A stretch of 14,176 nt of DNA from Burkholderiales bacterium (lineage in GTDB: Bacteria; Pseudomonadota; Gammaproteobacteria; Burkholderiales; Thiobacillaceae): positions 1 through 14,176 of the forward strand of contig SXTL01000064.1 in the NCBI GenBank assembly GCA_005790965.1, given 5' to 3'. The position numbers and the translations under genes are program-made. Of this stretch, positions 14,174-14,176 are shown in pieces. The notes below the pieces were generated by a model. The model had not been told where the DNA came from and did no database searches. It saw only the letters and a list, made by a program, of their open reading frames with translations. The number at the start of each line of letters is the position of its first letter. Positions within the stretch are counted from its first letter, which is position 1.

Positions 14174-14176
14174 TAA

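Overview
The window is a stretch of chromosome from a sulfur-oxidising proteobacterium, most likely in the beta/gamma group. The first 4.4 kb is the distal part of a reverse-type dissimilatory sulfite reductase (dsr) locus: the 3' portion of dsrP, then dsrN, dsrR and a siroheme synthase (cysG). GC content is fairly high throughout by eye, codon use looks even, and I see no insertion sequence, phage gene, tRNA, rRNA or CRISPR array. Species cannot be told from the sequence alone.

Layout. (1) 1-4374, plus strand: DsrP (membrane quinone-interacting subunit of DsrMKJOP), a perfect terminator-like hairpin, DsrN (glutamine-dependent amidase acting on siroheme), DsrR (A-type-carrier-like protein with an unusual Gly/Ser/Cys tail) and CysG. 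Together DsrN and CysG would make siroheme and convert it to the siro(heme)amide used by DsrAB. (2) 4447-7039, plus strand: a tightly coupled trio of exported proteins (CPFC thioredoxin, TolC-family outer-membrane protein, short periplasmic adaptor) with no inner-membrane pump beside it. (3) 7090-8716, minus strand: housekeeping genes for a GcvR-like double-ACT protein, a YchJ-like SEC-C protein and an endonuclease-III-related glycosylase. (4) 8740-12993, plus strand: HslR (Hsp15), a protoporphyrinogen-oxidase-like flavoprotein, a secreted DsrE-family protein, a PP_4765/HI0933-type flavoprotein, a YajL/DJ-1 protein and a small CxC protein. These are closely spaced and may form one transcription unit. 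(5) 13177-14139, minus strand: a TDT/SLAC1-family membrane channel or transporter.

The points most worth a second look are the orphan thioredoxin-TolC-adaptor trio beside the siroheme genes, the Cys-rich tail on DsrR, the terminator-like hairpin splitting dsrP from dsrN, and the secreted DsrE protein between two flavoproteins. No intergenic stretch exceeds 300 bases; the longest is 12994-13176, where I see nothing convincing.
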